A stretch of DNA of 64,000 nt from Actinoplanes lobatus (lineage in GTDB: Bacteria > Actinomycetota > Actinomycetes > Mycobacteriales > Micromonosporaceae): contig NZ_JACHNC010000001.1 in assembly GCF_014205215.1 (NCBI RefSeq), forward strand, positions 2,733,001 to 2,797,000, given 5' to 3'. The position numbers and the translations under genes are program-made. The notes under the pieces were generated by a model. It saw nothing but the letters and a program-made list of their open reading frames with translations, ran no database searches and was not told where the DNA came from. Below, one piece after another: positions 8,623-19,588 of this stretch. Position 1 is the first letter of the stretch; each line of letters opens with the position of its first letter.

Positions 8623-9702
8623 ATGAGACGAGCTGCGCGCATATGCGCCGTCCTGTTCGCCACCACGCTCGGCAGCGGTCTCGCCGCGGCTCCGGCCCAG
8701 GCGGCGACCACCGGTGTGGCCCGCATGCCGCACGCCCAGGCGGTGCGTTACACCGCCGGGTCGAAGGCCACGAACAGGGTGACCATCACCTACTCCGGCC
8801 GGACCGTGACCATCGACGACCGGGTCCGGATCAAGGCCGGCAAGGGTTGCAAGGCGGTCAAGGGCGATGCGACGAAGGTCCGCTGCACGTTCCCCACGGA
8901 TTACGACGCCTACTACGGAACGGTCCACGTCTACCTGGGCGACCGCGGCGACTCGCTGGTCAACAGGTCGAAGGTGCAGACCTCCGTCTTCGGCGGCAGC
9001 GGCAACGACGCCCTCCAGGGCGGCTCCGGCACGGACACTCTGCGCGGCGAATCCGGCAAGGACCGGCTCTGGGGCAACGGCGGTGACGACTACCTCGACG
9101 GCGGCAGCAACACCGATGCCCTGTCGGGTGCGGCCGGCAACGACCGCCTCGCCGGCGGCACCGGTCACGACACCCTGTACGGCGGTGACGGCGAGGACGG
9201 CCTCCACGGCGGCAGCGGTGACGACGTCCTCTACGCGGGTCCCGGCTACGACGGTCTGAACGGCGGGACCGGCGCCGACTACCTCTCCGGCGGCTCCGGC
9301 GAGGACACCGTGGGTTACCAGGACCGCCGGGACGACATCGTCGCGGACCTCGATGTGGCCAAGGCCGACGACGGCGCGAAGGGCGAACGGGACACCATCG
9401 TCTCGGACGTGGAGAACCTGTCGGGTGGCTCCGGCAACGACGTTCTCACCGGTAACGACGGCGCGAACCGGTTCTACGCCGGTTCCGGCGCCGATCGGGT
9501 CTACGCGGGCGGCGGCAACGACTTCGTGCACGGCGGCTACGGCCAGGACATGCTCTACGGCGAGGCCGGCGACGACGAGCTCAACGAGATCGGGTCGGCC
9601 GACGACTACGCCGACCGCCTGGACGGTGGCGACCATGTCACGGGTGACGAGTGCTGGCCGTCCACGCCCGATGTCGTGGTGAACTGCGAGATCACCGGCT
9701 AG
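8623..9702 (+). CDS. Secreted RTX-type calcium-binding repeat protein (paralog of 3951-5408)
   Basis: 359 residues: signal peptide (MRRAARICAVLFATTLGSGL, cleavage near AQA), an N-terminal domain, then GGSGNDxLxGGSGxDxLxG nonapeptides running nearly to the C-terminus. The N-terminal domain (NRVTITYSGRTVTIDDRVRI, then KAGKGCKAVKGDATKVRC) aligns closely with the RTX-like protein at 3951-5408, so the two are paralogs with different repeat numbers. Two of the Cys residues in this domain are conserved between them, which suggests a disulfide. GGGAGA lies about seven bases before the ATG. A GC-rich hairpin follows the stop. Confidence 0.87.
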   Translation: MRRAARICAVLFATTLGSGLAAAPAQAATTGVARMPHAQAVRYTAGSKATNRVTITYSGRTVTIDDRVRIKAGKGCKAVKGDATKVRCTFPTDYDAYYGTVHVYLGDRGDSLVNRSKVQTSVFGGSGNDALQGGSGTDTLRGESGKDRLWGNGGDDYLDGGSNTDALSGAAGNDRLAGGTGHDTLYGGDGEDGLHGGSGDDVLYAGPGYDGLNGGTGADYLSGGSGEDTVGYQDRRDDIVADLDVAKADDGAKGERDTIVSDVENLSGGSGNDVLTGNDGANRFYAGSGADRVYAGGGNDFVHGGYGQDMLYGEAGDDELNEIGSADDYADRLDGGDHVTGDECWPSTPDVVVNCEITG

Positions 9703-9714
9703 GTGCCGGGAACC

Positions 9715-9756
9715 CGGATCGGCCGTGCTGCCCGCCGGGACGGCACGGCCGATCCG
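9715..9756 (+). terminator. GC-rich hairpin terminator
   Basis: A 14-bp perfect stem (9715-9728 with 9743-9756) with a 14-base loop, starting 13 bases after the RTX-like stop codon. It has no T run, which is common for actinomycete terminators. It separates the RTX-like gene from the molybdate operon. Confidence 0.6.
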
Positions 9757-9779
9757 GAGTCGAACTAGAGTGATCGCTC

Positions 9780-10184
9780 GTGACGGTCTTTCAGATCGGG
9801 GAGGCGGCCGACCTGCTCGGGGTCAGTCCGGACACGATGCGCCGCTGGGTCGACGCCGGACGGCTCGCGGCGGGCCGGGACGAGCACGGGCGCCGGGTGA
9901 TCGACGGGGTGGAGCTGGCCGCCTTCGTCCGCGCCCAGGCCGCCGAGCCGGACGGCCGCTCCGACGAGTCGTCCGCCCGCAACCGGCTGCGCGGCATCGT
10001 GACCGCGGTCGTCAAGGACACCGTGATGGCCCAGGTCGACATCCAGGCCGGCCCGTTCCGGCTGGTGTCGCTGATGAGCCGGGAGGCGGTCGACGAACTC
10101 GATCTCCAGGTGGGGTCGATCGCGGTCGCCGTCATCAAGTCGACGACCGTGGTGGTCGAGCGGGCTCCGAAGGGGCGTCATTGA
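9780..10184 (+). CDS. Molybdate-responsive regulator: helix-turn-helix plus Mop/TOBE domain
   Basis: 134 residues. Residues 1-50 form an excisionase/MerR-like DNA-binding helix-turn-helix (VFQIGEAADLLGVSPDTMRR). Residues 67-130 form a single Mop (TOBE) fold, starting SARNRLRGIVTAVVKDTVMAQ, which binds molybdate or tungstate oxyanion. It is the first gene of the molybdate operon and its stop overlaps the modB start, so it probably senses cellular molybdate and controls this operon. Start is the GTG at 9780, which reads directly into the conserved helix-turn-helix. Because the domain order matches ModE-like proteins only loosely, I do not give it a symbol. Confidence 0.85.
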   Translation: MTVFQIGEAADLLGVSPDTMRRWVDAGRLAAGRDEHGRRVIDGVELAAFVRAQAAEPDGRSDESSARNRLRGIVTAVVKDTVMAQVDIQAGPFRLVSLMSREAVDELDLQVGSIAVAVIKSTTVVVERAPKGRH

Positions 10185-10966
10185 GGACGCGCGTTCCCGT
10201 ACCCCTGCTTGTTCCCGCGATCCTGGGTTTGGTCTTTCTGATCCTCCCGCTGGTGGGGCTGCTCGCCCGGACGCCGTGGGCCACCCTGTTCGAGCGGCTG
10301 ACCGAGCCGGGCGTGGTGGCGGCGCTGCGGCTGTCGCTGCTCACCTCGACCGTGGCGACCGTCTTCTGCCTGACGCTCGGGGTGCCGCTGGCCTGGCTGC
10401 TGGCCCGGGTCGAGTTCCCCGGGCGGCGGCTGGTCCGGGCGCTGATCACCGTGCCGCTGGTGCTGCCGCCGGTGGTCGGGGGCATCGCGCTGCTGCTGGC
10501 GCTGGGCCGGCGCGGTCTGGTCGGGCAGTGGCTGGACCAGACGTTCGGGATCAGCCTGCCGTTCACCACGGCGGGTGTGGTGGTGGCCGAGTCGTTCGTG
10601 GCGCTGCCGTTCCTGGTCATCGCGGTCGAGGGGGCGCTGCGCGGCGCCGACAGCCGGTACGAGGAGGCCGCCGCGACACTCGGCGCGAACCGCTGGACGA
10701 CCTTCACCCATGTGACGTTGCCGCTGGTGGCACCGGGGATCGCGGCCGGGGCGGTGCTCTGCTGGGCGCGGGCGCTGGGGGAGTTCGGCGCCACGATCAC
10801 CTTCGCCGGGAACTATCCGGGGATCACGCAGACCATGCCGCTCGCGGTCTACCAGACCATGGAGAGCGGTGACCTGGAGGGCGCCGTCGTGCTCAGCCTG
10901 ATCCTGCTGATCGTCTCGGTCGCCATCCTGGCCGGGCTGCGCGACCGCTGGCTGACCGCGCCATGA
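10181..10966 (+). CDS. modB: Molybdate ABC transporter permease ModB
   Basis: 261 residues, integral membrane. It has five or six predicted transmembrane segments and the binding-protein-dependent transport (EAA) loop, EEAAATLGANRWTTFTHVTLP, that docks onto the ATPase. The C-terminal FGATITFAGNYPGITQTMPLA is typical of ModB. The start is a TTG overlapping the regulator's stop (TTGA), so translation is coupled. It feeds molybdate inward together with ModC. No substrate-binding protein gene (modA) lies in the operon, although modA normally precedes modB. Confidence 0.9.
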   Translation: MRTRVPVPLLVPAILGLVFLILPLVGLLARTPWATLFERLTEPGVVAALRLSLLTSTVATVFCLTLGVPLAWLLARVEFPGRRLVRALITVPLVLPPVVGGIALLLALGRRGLVGQWLDQTFGISLPFTTAGVVVAESFVALPFLVIAVEGALRGADSRYEEAAATLGANRWTTFTHVTLPLVAPGIAAGAVLCWARALGEFGATITFAGNYPGITQTMPLAVYQTMESGDLEGAVVLSLILLIVSVAILAGLRDRWLTAP

Positions 10967-12006
10967 GTCTCCTGGACGCGCGTCTCGTCGCCGAGCGCGG
11001 CGCCTTCCGGCTGGACATCGGGCTGCGGATCGAGCCGGGCGAGACGGTCGCGCTGCTCGGCCCGAACGGCGCGGGAAAGACCACGGCGCTGCGCGCGCTC
11101 GCCGGCCTGACCCCACTCTCCGGCGGTCACCTCACCCTCGACGGCGAGGATTTACGGGGTACGCCCACCGAGCGCCGCCCGATCGGGGTGGTGTTCCAGG
11201 ACTACCTGCTGTTCCCGCACCTCAGCGCCCGGGACAACGTGGCGTTCGGCCCGCGCCGGCACGGTCTGGACCGGCGGGCCGCGCACGCCGTGGCGGACCG
11301 CTGGCTGGACCGGGTCGGGCTGGCCGAGCACGGCCGCCGCAAACCGAGGCAGCTCTCCGGCGGGCAGGCGCAGCGGGTGGCGCTGGCCCGGGCGCTGGCC
11401 GTCGACCCGGTCCTGCTGCTGCTCGACGAGCCGCTCGCCGCCCTGGACGCCCGGACCCGGCTGGAGACCCGCGGCGAGTTGCGCCGGCACCTGGCCGAGC
11501 ACCCGGGCGCCACGCTGATCGTCACGCACGATCCGCTGGACGCCCTGGTCCTGGCCGACCGGCTGGTCATCGTCGAGCAGGGCCGGGTGGTGCAGGAGGG
11601 CGATGCGGCGACCATCACGGCCCGCCCGCGTACCGATTACGTGGCCCGGCTCGTGGGACTCAACCTGTACCGCGGCCGGGGCGACGGGCACACCGTCGAA
11701 CTGTCCGACGGGTTCGTTCTGACCAGCACCGACATCGTGCACGGCGACGCCTTCGTGGCCTTCCCGCCGGCCGCGGTCGCCCTGCACCCGCACCAGCCGG
11801 ACGGGAGCCCGCGCAACACCTGGCCGGCCGTGCTCACCGACGTCCAGCAGCACGGCGACAGCCTGCGGGTACGCCTGGACGGCCCGATCTCGGTGGCCGC
11901 CGACATCACGCCTGCGGCCGCCGCGCAGATGGGTCTCACCCCCGGGCAGGAGCTGTGGGTGGCGGTCAAGGCGGCGGAGACCCGCGCATACCCCGCCTCC
12001 GGATAA
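10963..12006 (+). CDS. modC: Molybdate ABC transporter ATP-binding protein ModC
   Basis: 347 residues. Walker A is GPNGAGKT (33-40), the signature is LSGGQAQRVALARAL, Walker B is LLLLDEPLAALD and the switch His lies in IVTHDPLDAL. The last ~100 residues form a TOBE-type beta-barrel typical of ModC/CysA importers. The ATG overlaps the modB stop (ATGA). It powers ModB in molybdate uptake for molybdenum-cofactor enzymes. The gene ends the operon; the 192 bases after it have lower GC and no obvious hairpin. Confidence 0.9.
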   Translation: MSLLDARLVAERGAFRLDIGLRIEPGETVALLGPNGAGKTTALRALAGLTPLSGGHLTLDGEDLRGTPTERRPIGVVFQDYLLFPHLSARDNVAFGPRRHGLDRRAAHAVADRWLDRVGLAEHGRRKPRQLSGGQAQRVALARALAVDPVLLLLDEPLAALDARTRLETRGELRRHLAEHPGATLIVTHDPLDALVLADRLVIVEQGRVVQEGDAATITARPRTDYVARLVGLNLYRGRGDGHTVELSDGFVLTSTDIVHGDAFVAFPPAAVALHPHQPDGSPRNTWPAVLTDVQQHGDSLRVRLDGPISVAADITPAAAAQMGLTPGQELWVAVKAAETRAYPASG

Positions 12007-12198
12007 TTGGTGCGCCATTCTTTGTGAATCGACTGAGAAAAGGCTATCGATTTACTTAGAATCTATTTCTCGGGTGTTTTGGCTGCTCAAGGCCTTTGAT
12101 GAAAACTTCCTGGAATTGCTCTCTTGCGTTGTGTGGACGAAGTTGTCAACAATCGGAAAGCAAATCGGCGGGGGCTTTTCATGCCAAGGAGAATGCGC

Positions 12199-13401
12199 GT
12201 GACCAACGAGATCAAACCCCGGAGATGGCGGGGTGCGGCCACCGTGGCGGCCGCCGTCGCCCTGCTCGGCGCCGGCATCGCCACGGCGAACGCGGCCACC
12301 ACCGGCAAAGGCGCGGACAACGCGCCAAAGGCGGCCGCACCCCAGGACCCGACCCGGGGCCGACCCGGTCTGCCCGGCCTGGTGAACGCGGCCGACGCGT
12401 TCCTCGCCACCCTGACCGACGCACAGAAGACGGAGGTCCTGCTCGACTTCACCGAGGAGAACGCGACCGCCTGGTCCAACCTGCCGTGCGCCGGCACCTG
12501 CCGGCCGGGCATCGAGCTCGGCAGCCTCAGCGCGGAGCAGCTCGCCGCCGCCCAGGCCGTCCTCAAGGCGGCCGCCGGCACCGGGCAGGGCACCGGCTTC
12601 GACCAGCTCCAGGACATCGTGGCGGCCGACGACCTGCTGGCCGAGGACTCCAGCGGCAGCATCGGCGGCGGGGGCACATCGCCCTCCGGAGCCCCGGCGC
12701 CGTCCGGCGCCCCGCCCGGGGACGGCAGCGGTGGCGGCCCGGCCCTCACCTACGGCAGCGGCTACTACTACCTGGCCTTCCTCGGCACCCCGTCGGTCGA
12801 CGGCACCTGGCAGCTCGACTTCGGCGGCCACCACCTGGCCACCCACCTGACCTACACCAAGGGCCGGGCGACCAGCGCCAGCCCGTTCTTCCTCGGCGTC
12901 GAGCCGATCAGCTACACCGACGACTCGGGCGCCACCGTCGAGGCGATGAAGGCCCAGAAGACGGCGATGACCGCGCTCACCGCCGGCCTCACCGAGAAGC
13001 AGCTCGCCACCGCCACCCTCGACCAGTCCTTCGGTGACGTGCTGGTCGGCCCGGGTGAGGACGGCCAGTTCCCGGAGACCAAGGTCGGCATCCCGGTCAA
13101 GAGCCTCAAGCCCGCGCAGAAGAAGCTGGTCCTCGCGGCGATCCGGCCGTGGGTCGCGAACGCCGACGACGCGACCACCCAGCAACTGCTCAAGATCTAC
13201 GAGAGGGAGCTGGACCAGACCTTCGTGGCGATCTCCGGCGGCACCGCCCTCGACACGCACGGCGACTACGTGCGCATCGACGGGCCGAGCGTCTGGGTCG
13301 AGTTCATCTGCCAGACCGGTGTCGTCTACAACGACCAGATCCACTACCACACGGTCTACCGCGACCACACCCGCGACTACGGCGGCGAGTTCGACTTCTA
13401 G
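12199..13401 (+). CDS. Secreted DUF3500 family protein
   Basis: 400 residues. A signal peptide (RRWRGAATVAAAVALLGAGI, cleavage near ANA) is followed by the DUF3500 pattern: a DFTEENATAWSNLPC segment, an R-x-G-I-x-L-G-x-L motif, YYLAFLGTPSVDGTWQLDFG-type core, HHLATHLTY, and a C-terminal His-rich stretch (DQIHYHTVYRDHTRDYGGEF). A Gly/Ser/Pro linker splits the domain after about residue 155. The function of the family is unknown. The GTG at 12199 is favoured because AAGGAG (12186-12191) is seven bases upstream; ATGs at 12181 and 12193 are too close to or before that site. The upstream 190 bases are unusually AT-rich for this genome and probably contain the promoter. Confidence 0.83.
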   Translation: MTNEIKPRRWRGAATVAAAVALLGAGIATANAATTGKGADNAPKAAAPQDPTRGRPGLPGLVNAADAFLATLTDAQKTEVLLDFTEENATAWSNLPCAGTCRPGIELGSLSAEQLAAAQAVLKAAAGTGQGTGFDQLQDIVAADDLLAEDSSGSIGGGGTSPSGAPAPSGAPPGDGSGGGPALTYGSGYYYLAFLGTPSVDGTWQLDFGGHHLATHLTYTKGRATSASPFFLGVEPISYTDDSGATVEAMKAQKTAMTALTAGLTEKQLATATLDQSFGDVLVGPGEDGQFPETKVGIPVKSLKPAQKKLVLAAIRPWVANADDATTQQLLKIYERELDQTFVAISGGTALDTHGDYVRIDGPSVWVEFICQTGVVYNDQIHYHTVYRDHTRDYGGEFDF

Positions 13402-13408
13402 CTCTCGG

Positions 13409-14014
13409 TCACCGTCGGCCGTACCGCCGGGACGCCACGTTCCTCCGGCGGTCCTGCTGGGTTCCGGGGCGGCCCTCGACGTACTCCCAGGTGTCCAGCA
13501 CGGTCGGCCCGTACGGGCCGGCCTGCTGGATCGGCGGCTCGGCGGCCGGACGGTAGCCGCAGCGGCGCGCCACCGACATGCTCGCCGTGTTGCCGCGGTC
13601 GATCCGTAACAGCAGCCGCCGCAGTCCCAGGGTGTCGAACGCGTACCCGGTGAGCAGCGAGAGCGCGGCCGATGCCAGGCCCCGCCGCCGGTACGGCCGC
13701 CCGACCAGATAGCCCAGCTCCGCCTCGTGCAGTTCGGACCGCACGTTGAACAGCAGCACCTCACCGAGTGGCGACCCGCCGTCGGTGGTGATCGCGAGCT
13801 GGATCCGGCTGCCGCCGACCCGGCCCTGGTGGGCCCGCCGCAGGTACGCGAGCCCGGACTCCACATCGAACGGTGACGGCATCAGCGTCCAGCGGGCGAT
13901 GTCCGGTTCGTCCAGCAGGGCGACCAGGTCGTCGAGGTCCTCAGGGCGCCATTCGCGCAGCACGACACCGCTACCCGCCAGCCTGAGCGGGTATGGCAAC
14001 GGGCTGACGGTCAC
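13409..14014 (-). CDS. GNAT N-acetyltransferase, RimJ/RimL type
   Basis: 201 residues. The acetyl-CoA pyrophosphate loop is seen in YLVGRPYRRRGLASAALSLL (the R-x-x-G-x-A motif), and the fold continues with RLLLRIDRGNTASMSVARRC, where N-T-A-S is the motif typical of RimJ/RimL enzymes that acetylate protein N-termini or small amines. The Arg/Gln-rich C-terminal tail beyond residue 180 is not part of the fold. It converges with the DUF3500 gene (7-base gap) and is divergent from the methyltransferase. The acceptor substrate cannot be told from the sequence. Confidence 0.85.
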   Translation of the reverse strand: MTVSPLPYPLRLAGSGVVLREWRPEDLDDLVALLDEPDIARWTLMPSPFDVESGLAYLRRAHQGRVGGSRIQLAITTDGGSPLGEVLLFNVRSELHEAELGYLVGRPYRRRGLASAALSLLTGYAFDTLGLRRLLLRIDRGNTASMSVARRCGYRPAAEPPIQQAGPYGPTVLDTWEYVEGRPGTQQDRRRNVASRRYGRR

Positions 14015-14134
14015 CCCTGAATCGTGCCGTTAAGAACACCTTTGCGGCTAGTGGCGATCGAAAGGAGGCCCCTGAACAGTTCCTTACCGTCCACCGGTCG
14101 GATCACGGATACCGCTCTTGAGGAGGATGGGTGC

Positions 14135-14812
14135 ATGCGCGACGACGACCACTGGGCCCGCTACAACTCCCATCAGGGTGACCGTCCGGTCCGTGAGCAG
14201 TGTGCCCGGGCCATGTCGCTGGCCGGGCCGGGCGCCGGCCGGACCGCCGCCGACCTCGGCTGCGGCGCCGGAGTGGAGACCTCGGCGTTGCTCGGCGCCG
14301 GCTGGCGGGTGGTCGCGGTCGACGGCGAGCCGGGCACCCATGCGCGCCTGTCCCGCGCCGCCGGGGACCGGCAGGCGATGCTGACGGTACGGACGACGCG
14401 CTTCCAGGACCTGCCGGAGCTACCGCCCACCGACCTGATCTACGCCGGGTACTCGCTGCCGTTCCAGGCCCGTACCTCGTTCGATCGGTTGTGGACGGTG
14501 CTCCGCGCCTCGCTGCGCCCCGGCGGCCGGATCGCCGTCGACCTCTTCGGCGACCACGACTCGTGGGCCGGCGACCCGGACATGAGGTTCCTCACCGAGG
14601 TCGAGGCGCGGGGCCTCTTCGACGGTCTGGTGATCGAGCACTGGCACGAGCGGGACGAGCCGGGCATGGCGTTCAGCGGGCCGAAGCACTGGCACGTCTT
14701 CGAGGTGATCGCCCTACAGCCGCTCGGCGGTGATCTCCAGACCGGCGGTGCGGAGGCGGTCGACCAGCGCGTCACCGATCCCGGTCGCGGGGGTGAGCAC
14801 GCCGCCGGGTGA
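14135..14812 (+). CDS. Class I SAM-dependent methyltransferase
   Basis: 225 residues. Motif I is AADLGCGAGVETSALL; motif II is VVAVDGEPG with the acidic ribose-binding residue; DLIYAGYSLPF and LRPGGRIAVDLFGDHDSW match motifs IV and V. The fold and size resemble small tellurite-resistance/UbiE-like methyltransferases; the substrate is unknown. AGGAGG (14121-14126) sits eight bases before the chosen ATG. The last ~33 codons overlap the 3' end of the opposite-strand enoyl-reductase gene by 99 bases; the tail beyond HVFEVIALQPLGG is probably unstructured. Confidence 0.82.
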   Translation: MRDDDHWARYNSHQGDRPVREQCARAMSLAGPGAGRTAADLGCGAGVETSALLGAGWRVVAVDGEPGTHARLSRAAGDRQAMLTVRTTRFQDLPELPPTDLIYAGYSLPFQARTSFDRLWTVLRASLRPGGRIAVDLFGDHDSWAGDPDMRFLTEVEARGLFDGLVIEHWHERDEPGMAFSGPKHWHVFEVIALQPLGGDLQTGGAEAVDQRVTDPGRGGEHAAG

Positions 14813-15940
14813 CTCCGGAAGACGGTCCCGGTCGAGGGCCAGTGCCAGGGCGGATTCGCCGAGCATCACGGCGGTCGCCGCGTACCCCGGATCGCCTGTG
14901 GCCTTGACCCGCGCGTGATAGCGCGCCCCCGACGAGGTCGTGGTGAAGATGTCCAAGGTGAAGTGACCGTTGCGCCGCGCGGCCTCGTTCGGCCCGGTGC
15001 CCGGCGCCGGCAGGATCCGGTCCAGCAGGAACCGGGCCGGCGGCAGCGCGAAGCCGATCACCAGGCCGTTCAGCGCGGCCTTGAGGATCAGCGCGGCGGC
15101 CGGGCCGTTCACCCGCATCGCCTCGCGGTAGCGGAAGCGGCGGCCGTACGCCCAGCCGCGCAGTGCGTTGCTGCGCCGGACCACCCGGGTGTTGTAGGAC
15201 GCCATCACGAACGGCGCGAGGTGACCGCGCACGCTCGTGTCCACGTCGGAGCCCGGCAGCGTCACCATGTCCGGCTGGCGCCCGAGATCGGGTTCCGCCT
15301 CCCGGTCCGGGCTCAGCGAGTACGGGCTCGCGCCCACCCGGCGCAGACGGCGGTCCTTCTTCATGACGTCGACCTGGTGCCGCATCGAGTCGATGGTGCC
15401 GCCGCTGAATCCGCCGCGCGCCCGGGTCACGACGAGCGTGGTGTCGGTCAGTTCCCCGGCATCGTCCGCCTGCACCGCCGCATGCAGGACGTGCACGCCG
15501 ATGTCGGACGGGATCGAATCGAAGCCGCAGGAGTGCACGATCCGTGCGCCGGTGCGCTGCGCGGTCGCATGGTTCTCGTCGATGCTGTCCCGGGCGAACA
15601 GCACCTCACCGGTGAGGTCCACGTAGTCGGTGCCGGTGACGGCGCACGCGCGGGCGAGTGGGCGGCCGTATTTCGCGTACGGGCCGACGGTCGTCAGCAC
15701 CACACGGGCGCGCTCGGCCATCGTGGTCAGCGCCGGTTCGTCGTCGGCGTCGGCGACCAGGATCGGCCAGTCGACGCCGAGTTCACCGGCGACCTTCTCG
15801 AGCTTCGCGCGCGAGCGTCCGGCCAGCGCGATCCGGGTGCCGGCCGGCGCGTGTTCGGCCAGGTGGCGCGCGGTCAGCACGCCGACGAAACCGGTTGCGC
15901 CGTAGACGATGACGTCCAGTTCGCGTTGTGGATCGTTCAT
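14714..15940 (-). CDS. Saccharopine-dehydrogenase-like / trans-acting enoyl reductase family protein
   Basis: 408 residues. N-terminal NAD(P)-binding Rossmann fold: LDVIVYGATGFVGVLTARHL (GxxGxxG). The conserved GPYAKYGRPLARAC, DLTGE and SCGFDSIPSD segments are those of the saccharopine dehydrogenase C-like group that includes the mycobacterial trans-acting enoyl reductases of phenolic-lipid synthesis. A hydrophobic helix near residues 275-300 suggests membrane association. No polyketide synthase is adjacent, so a lipid role is only inferred. Its 3' end overlaps the convergent methyltransferase gene by 99 bases. Confidence 0.85.
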   Translation of the reverse strand: MNDPQRELDVIVYGATGFVGVLTARHLAEHAPAGTRIALAGRSRAKLEKVAGELGVDWPILVADADDEPALTTMAERARVVLTTVGPYAKYGRPLARACAVTGTDYVDLTGEVLFARDSIDENHATAQRTGARIVHSCGFDSIPSDIGVHVLHAAVQADDAGELTDTTLVVTRARGGFSGGTIDSMRHQVDVMKKDRRLRRVGASPYSLSPDREAEPDLGRQPDMVTLPGSDVDTSVRGHLAPFVMASYNTRVVRRSNALRGWAYGRRFRYREAMRVNGPAAALILKAALNGLVIGFALPPARFLLDRILPAPGTGPNEAARRNGHFTLDIFTTTSSGARYHARVKATGDPGYAATAVMLGESALALALDRDRLPESPGGVLTPATGIGDALVDRLRTAGLEITAERL

Positions 15941-16063
15941 GGCCGCAGATTGTGCACCCTCCGTGCAGATCGCGCGAGCCGCCCAGGCCTTCCCGCGGGC
16001 GGCGCGCCGAGATCATCCCGTTATACATACAAAGAAGATCAAAGTTGCTAATTTGTGACTTGA

Positions 16064-16873
<810 letters not shown>

Positions 16874-16877
16874 AAAG

Positions 16878-16950
16878 TGGGCCCGGCGCGATTTGAACGC
16901 GCGACCTACCGCTTAGGAGGCGGTTGCTCTATCCACTGAGCTACGAGCCC
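16878..16950 (-). tRNA. tRNA-Arg (anticodon CCT)
   Basis: Read on the minus strand it folds as a full cloverleaf: acceptor GGGCTCG/CGGGCCC with one G-T pair, D arm TAGCTCAGTGGATAGAGCA, anticodon stem ACCGC/GCGGT with loop CTCCTAA giving anticodon CCT, and T arm GCGCGTTCAAATCGCGC. The discriminator base is A. The 3' CCA is not encoded, as in many actinomycete tRNAs. 73 bases. It lies four bases past the Rpf stop, on the opposite strand. Confidence 0.96.
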
Positions 16951-16974
16951 GACGCCCTGAGGGTACCAGCAGAC

Positions 16975-17007
16975 GGGGCCCGGGTCGGCGCGGCCGACCC
17001 GGGCCCC
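16975..17007 (-). terminator. GC-rich hairpin after katG
   Basis: Perfect 15-bp stem (16975-16989 with 16993-17007) with a GCG loop, 19 bases beyond the katG stop codon and before the tRNA gene. It has no T run. It probably ends the katG transcript. Confidence 0.75.
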
Positions 17008-17026
17008 GGAGGGACTGCTACCGGCC

Positions 17027-19588
<2,562 letters not shown>

